Position numbers and translations under genes: made by a program. A stretch of DNA of 9,135 nucleotides from Clostridium sp. CAG:1013 (GTDB lineage Bacteria; Bacillota; Clostridia; Oscillospirales; Acutalibacteraceae). Each line of letters starts with the position of its first letter. Positions within the stretch are counted from its first letter, which is position 1. The stretch covers positions 1-9,135 of the forward strand of contig HF972609.1 in assembly GCA_000432995.1 (NCBI GenBank). The letters are read 5' to 3'. Under the pieces are notes generated by a model. That model was not told where the DNA came from, made no database searches, and saw nothing but the letters and a program-made list of their open reading frames with translations. Shown here piece by piece: positions 7,011 through 9,135 of this stretch.

Positions 7011-7030
7011 AAAATTGTCCGTACAATTTT
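7011..7030. promoter_or_regulatory. AraR-like operator at the abfA transcription start
   Basis: AAAATTGT-CCGT-ACAATTTT is a perfect 8+4+8 inverted repeat. Centred on CG, it matches the Bacillus subtilis AraR operator consensus ATTTGTACGTACAAAT, as I recall it, at 13 of 16 positions. It begins right after the predicted start site (near 7032), so a bound repressor would block initiation or clearance. AraR is a GntR-type arabinose-responsive repressor, which fits an arabinofuranosidase gene. The regulator gene is not in the window, so identity is inferred from motif and target. Confidence 0.72.
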
Positions 7031-7038
7031 ACGCTTCT

Positions 7039-7067
7039 ATCATAGGAGAAATGAACGGGAAAGTCAA
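7039..7067 (-). promoter_or_regulatory. sigma-A promoter of abfA
   Basis: On the minus strand TTGACT (7067-7062, 5 of 6 to the -35) is followed after 17 bp by TATGAT (7044-7039, 5 of 6 to the -10). The start site is expected near 7032, giving a leader of about 42 nt that contains the inverted repeat and the ribosome binding site. Confidence 0.78.
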
Positions 7068-7086
7068 TGCGCTCAGGGAAATTTTT

Positions 7087-7116
7087 TTGCCTTTTCCCAT
7101 TGGCCGATGATACAAT
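7087..7116 (+). promoter_or_regulatory. extended -10 promoter for the leader RNA / deaminase / rhamnosidase unit
   Basis: TACAAT (7111-7116, 5 of 6) is preceded by the extended -10 dinucleotide TG at 7108-7109. A weak -35 TTGCCT (7087-7092, 4 of 6) lies 18 bp upstream. The start site would be near 7122, about 130 nt before the deaminase start codon. The -35 regions of this promoter and the divergent abfA promoter are about 20 bp apart. Confidence 0.6.
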
Positions 7117-7120
7117 GGAA

Positions 7121-7214
7121 ATACCGCCGCCCCCTCCCTCTTCTGGTGGGGGAGATAAATCAGGTCCTATTTTTCAAAAAACGGGACCTGTTTTTCCCAG
7201 GGAGTTCGCGGTAT
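7121..7214 (+). promoter_or_regulatory. structured 5' leader RNA with closing stem and mutually exclusive hairpins
   Basis: The sequence from the predicted start site to 7214 folds back on itself: ATACCGC (7121-7127) pairs with GCGGTAT (7208-7214), and CTCCCT (7134-7139) pairs with AGGGAG (7199-7204). The arm CTCCC (7134-7138) can alternatively pair with GGGAG at 7150-7154, so two folds compete. An intrinsic-type terminator sits inside at 7161-7195. A closing stem, competing helices and an internal terminator resemble an attenuator or riboswitch, but I recognise no known class. Alternatively the terminator releases a short RNA of about 75 nt. The pairings are seen in the sequence; regulation is inferred. 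Confidence 0.45.
7161..7195 (+). terminator. intrinsic terminator inside the leader, upstream of the deaminase
   Basis: CAGGTCCT (7161-7168) pairs with GGGACCTG (7183-7190) with one G-U pair; TTTTT and AAAAA inside the loop can extend the helix; TTTTT (7191-7195) follows directly. No plus-strand gene ends upstream, since the neighbour is the minus-strand abfA. It therefore can only act on transcripts starting at the 7087-7116 promoter or on read-through. Confidence 0.65.
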
Positions 7215-7252
7215 GCTGATGCTGAAAAAGAATGAAAGGAAAGGGATCTGCC

Positions 7253-7639
7253 ATGGAATTTGACCAACTGTATCAGGAGGCCGTCTCCGTCTTGAACCCC
7301 CGTCGTATTTCGGAGGACATCGAAGTGGGAGGCGTTGCCGCCGCCTTAGTGACGGACCAGGGAAACGTGTACCGGGGCGTATGCATCGACACCGCTTGCA
7401 GCATGGGCTTCTGCGCCGAGCACGCGGCCATTGCCGCCATGGTCACCGCCGGGGAAAGCCGGGTGGAAAAGATTGTGGCCATTGATTGGCAAAAACGTGT
7501 CCTTCCTCCCTGCGGCCGCTGCCGGGAATTCCTCATGCAGCTTGGACACCCGGACACTCTGGTGCTTGTAGCAGAAAACACCCCGGTCAAGGTGAAGGAT
7601 CTGCTGCCCTTCTATTGGCAGGACGCCCAAACTGAATAA
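7253..7639 (+). CDS. CDA-fold deaminase (cytidine / blasticidin-S deaminase-like)
   Basis: A 128-residue zinc-dependent deaminase of the cytidine deaminase superfamily, cytoplasmic and probably tetrameric. The zinc site is complete: Cys54 and catalytic Glu56 in GFCAEHAAIAAM, Cys87 and Cys90 in LPPCGRCREF. The segment that in true cytidine deaminases reads NxE (as in GCNVENA) and holds the ribose reads GVCIDTAC here (Cys44, Asp46), and the CAEH / PCGRCRE pattern recalls blasticidin-S deaminase relatives. The substrate is thus uncertain; annotation as cdd would be routine but may be wrong. Start: ATG at 7253 has AAGGAAAGGG ending 7 nt upstream; an in-frame ATG at 7232 has no good site. It is preceded by a structured leader and followed after 25 bp by a rhamnosidase, suggesting one operon. 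Confidence 0.88.
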   Translation: MEFDQLYQEAVSVLNPRRISEDIEVGGVAAALVTDQGNVYRGVCIDTACSMGFCAEHAAIAAMVTAGESRVEKIVAIDWQKRVLPPCGRCREFLMQLGHPDTLVLVAENTPVKVKDLLPFYWQDAQTE

Positions 7640-7650
7640 GACTCGTCGTT

Positions 7651-7657
7651 AAGGAGG
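7651..7657 (+). promoter_or_regulatory. strong ribosome binding site fixing a TTG start for the rhamnosidase
   Basis: AAGGAGG lies 7 nt before TTG at 7665. The first in-frame ATG (7719) has no ribosome binding site and would delete 18 residues that resemble the conserved N-terminal strand of GH78 enzymes. This decides the start. Confidence 0.85.
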
Positions 7658-7664
7658 AATCGTT

Positions 7665-9135
7665 TTGAGACTTACCCATCTTCGCACCAACCACGTAGAA
7701 ACACCTTTGGGCCTTTTCATGAATCATCCTGTCTTTTCCTGGGTGGCAGAGGACACCGCTGACAAACGCCAGGCCGCTGCTGAGATCCTGGTGCAGACTG
7801 CCCAAGGAGAGATCGTCTATCAAAGCGGCAAGCGGGAGGACATTTCCTCCCTGGGCTTCGAGGCGCCAGTGGAGCTTCTTCCCCGCACCCGGTACCATTG
7901 GACCGTCACCGTTTGGGGCGACGGCGGGGACAGTGCCTCCGCCTCCTCCTGGTTTGAGACAGCCAAGCAGGGGGAGCCCTGGCAGGCCCAGTGGATTGCC
8001 GCCGACTTTGAGGAAAAGGAAATCCAGCCCCTGCTTGCCAAGGACTTCACCCTGAGCGGGGAAGTGGAGTCCGCTAGAGCTTACATCTGCGGCGTGGGCA
8101 TTTACGAATTGGAGGTCAACGGGAAAAAGGCCGGGAACGAATACCTGCTGCCCGGGTATCACTGCTACGACTTCCAGCTGGAATACCAGACCTTCGATAT
8201 CACCTCCCTGCTGCGTCAGGGAGAAAACACCCTGGGACTTTCCATGGGACCTGGCTGGTACAAAGGAGACATCATCTTTGACCGGTACCATAATCTGTAC
8301 GGCGACACCATGCAGGCCATCTGCGAGGTCCACGTGACCATGAAAGACGGCTCGGAGCAGGTGGTAGTTTCCGACAACACCTGGAAGAGCTATCCCTCCC
8401 CCGTCACCTTCAGCAACATCTATGACGGAGAACATTACGACGCCCGCAAGGAAATCTCCGGTTGGTCCTGCCCTGGATGTCAGGCTGCCGCCAACGGTGT
8501 GCGTCCCGGCACAGAGAACCTTGAAAAGCTCACCGCCCGGATGGGTCCCAAGATCGTGAAAAAGGCCAGCTTCACCCCCACGGTGCTCCACACCAAGAAA
8601 GGGGAAACCGTGCTGGACTTCGGCCAGAACATGACCGGCTGGGTGGAGTTTGACGTAAACGAACCCGCTGGCACAGAAGTAGTGCTGAGCTACGGCGAAG
8701 TGCTCCAGGACGACTGCTTCTACCGGGACAACCTTCGCTCCGCCAAAAGCGAATACCGCTACATCTCCAACGGGACTCCCGCCCACGTCCGGCCCCATTT
8801 CACCTTCTATGGCTTCCGCTATGTGAAAGTGGAAGGCGTCTCTCAGGTGCGGCCCGAGGACTTCACGGCCTGGCACATCCGTTCCAATATCGATCCCACC
8901 AGTTCTATCGTTACAGCGGACGAGCGTGTGAACCAGCTGTTCCACAACGCCATGTGGGGCCAGTTTGACAATTTCCTGGACGTGCCCACCGACTGCCCTC
9001 AGCGTGACGAACGCTTGGGCTGGACCGGCGACGCGGCCATCATTTCCGGGACTGCCTGCAAAAACCTGTACATGCCAGCGTTCTTCCATCACTTTGTGCA
9101 CAATGTGGGGCTGGAAGAGAGCTACTACGGCGGGG
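7665..9135 (+). CDS. GH78 alpha-L-rhamnosidase, N-terminal part (3' end outside window)
   Basis: Inverting glycosidase (EC 3.2.1.40) that removes terminal alpha-L-rhamnose from pectic rhamnogalacturonan, flavonoid glycosides or similar. The 490 codons present show the usual order: an N-terminal fibronectin-like domain (about 1-100), Bac_rhamnosid_N-type beta-sandwich (about 128-290, with YICGVGIYELEVNG and GPGWYKGD), a concanavalin-like domain (about 300-400, with LDFGQNMTGWVEF), then the start of the catalytic alpha/alpha barrel. The hallmark DVPTDCPQRDERLGWTGDA lies at 439-457, with Glu449 the expected general acid; the general base would be beyond the window. There is no signal peptide, so it is likely intracellular. 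It starts with TTG after AAGGAGG and lies 25 bp downstream of the deaminase, in the same probable operon. No separate promoter is evident. Confidence 0.95.
   Translation, partial: MRLTHLRTNHVETPLGLFMNHPVFSWVAEDTADKRQAAAEILVQTAQGEIVYQSGKREDISSLGFEAPVELLPRTRYHWTVTVWGDGGDSASASSWFETAKQGEPWQAQWIAADFEEKEIQPLLAKDFTLSGEVESARAYICGVGIYELEVNGKKAGNEYLLPGYHCYDFQLEYQTFDITSLLRQGENTLGLSMGPGWYKGDIIFDRYHNLYGDTMQAICEVHVTMKDGSEQVVVSDNTWKSYPSPVTFSNIYDGEHYDARKEISGWSCPGCQAAANGVRPGTENLEKLTARMGPKIVKKASFTPTVLHTKKGETVLDFGQNMTGWVEFDVNEPAGTEVVLSYGEVLQDDCFYRDNLRSAKSEYRYISNGTPAHVRPHFTFYGFRYVKVEGVSQVRPEDFTAWHIRSNIDPTSSIVTADERVNQLFHNAMWGQFDNFLDVPTDCPQRDERLGWTGDAAIISGTACKNLYMPAFFHHFVHNVGLEESYYGG

Noticed and set aside
6990..7026. 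Upstream TTG start for abfA adding 12 residues
   Set aside because: The extension falls in the operator dyad and leader, has no ribosome binding site, and does not resemble GH51 N-termini; ATG at 6990 does.
7062..7080. Catabolite-response (cre) element near the abfA promoter
   Set aside because: The sequence around TGAGCGCATTGACT lacks key positions of the cre consensus.
7213..7224. ATGCTG tandem duplication before the deaminase
   Set aside because: Only two 6-bp units; likely chance, and no role can be assigned.
7232..7252. Upstream ATG for the deaminase adding 7 residues
   Set aside because: No ribosome binding site precedes it, while the purine-rich stretch it would encode is the ribosome binding site of ATG 7253.
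7587..9101. Open frame of 504 codons on the minus strand opposite the GH78 gene
   Set aside because: Antisense frame of a gene with the GH78 hallmark; no start signal or domain.

Overview
The window looks like a chromosomal segment of a moderately high-GC Gram-positive anaerobe, most likely Clostridia (Oscillospirales-like gut bacterium). The signs are strong AGGAGG ribosome binding sites, TTG starts, sigma-A promoters with 17-bp spacers, secreted proteins with three SLH repeats, and cytoplasmic GH51 and GH78 glycosidases. The taxon is inferred from gene content and style only; no marker gene was compared.

Layout. (1) 1-1320, minus: the N-terminal 440 codons of valyl-tRNA synthetase (valS), with its own promoter and a leader of about 70 nt that is too short for a T-box. 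(2) 1545-3311, minus: a secreted transglutaminase-like protein with three C-terminal SLH repeats, ended by an intrinsic terminator. (3) 3312-3583: a divergent regulatory region dense in inverted and direct repeats. (4) 3584-5389, plus: a secreted NlpC/P60 - SH3b - chitobiase-C-like - three-SLH cell-wall enzyme. (5) 5410-5441: a bidirectional terminator between convergent genes. (6) 5473-6990, minus: GH51 alpha-L-arabinofuranosidase with a sigma-A promoter and an AraR-like operator at its start site. (7) 7087-7214, plus: a promoter and a structured leader with an intrinsic terminator. (8) 7253-7639, plus: a CDA-fold deaminase lacking the usual ribose-binding Asn and Glu. (9) 7665 to the window end, plus: GH78 alpha-L-rhamnosidase, 3'-truncated by the window.

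How it fits together. The two SLH proteins form a divergent pair probably bound to the same secondary cell-wall polymer, and both carry Cys-His enzyme domains that could process wall peptides or surface proteins. The arabinofuranosidase and rhamnosidase have no signal peptide, so they likely act in the cytoplasm on imported plant (arabinan, pectin or glycoside) oligosaccharides; only the arabinofuranosidase shows an arabinose-type operator. The deaminase sits as first gene of the rhamnosidase transcription unit without an obvious metabolic link.

No phage, IS, CRISPR, tRNA or rRNA sequence was seen. The best candidates for something not yet described are the leader RNA at 7121-7214, the atypical deaminase it precedes, and the repeat-rich divergent region between the two SLH genes. 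No gene-free stretch exceeds 300 bases.
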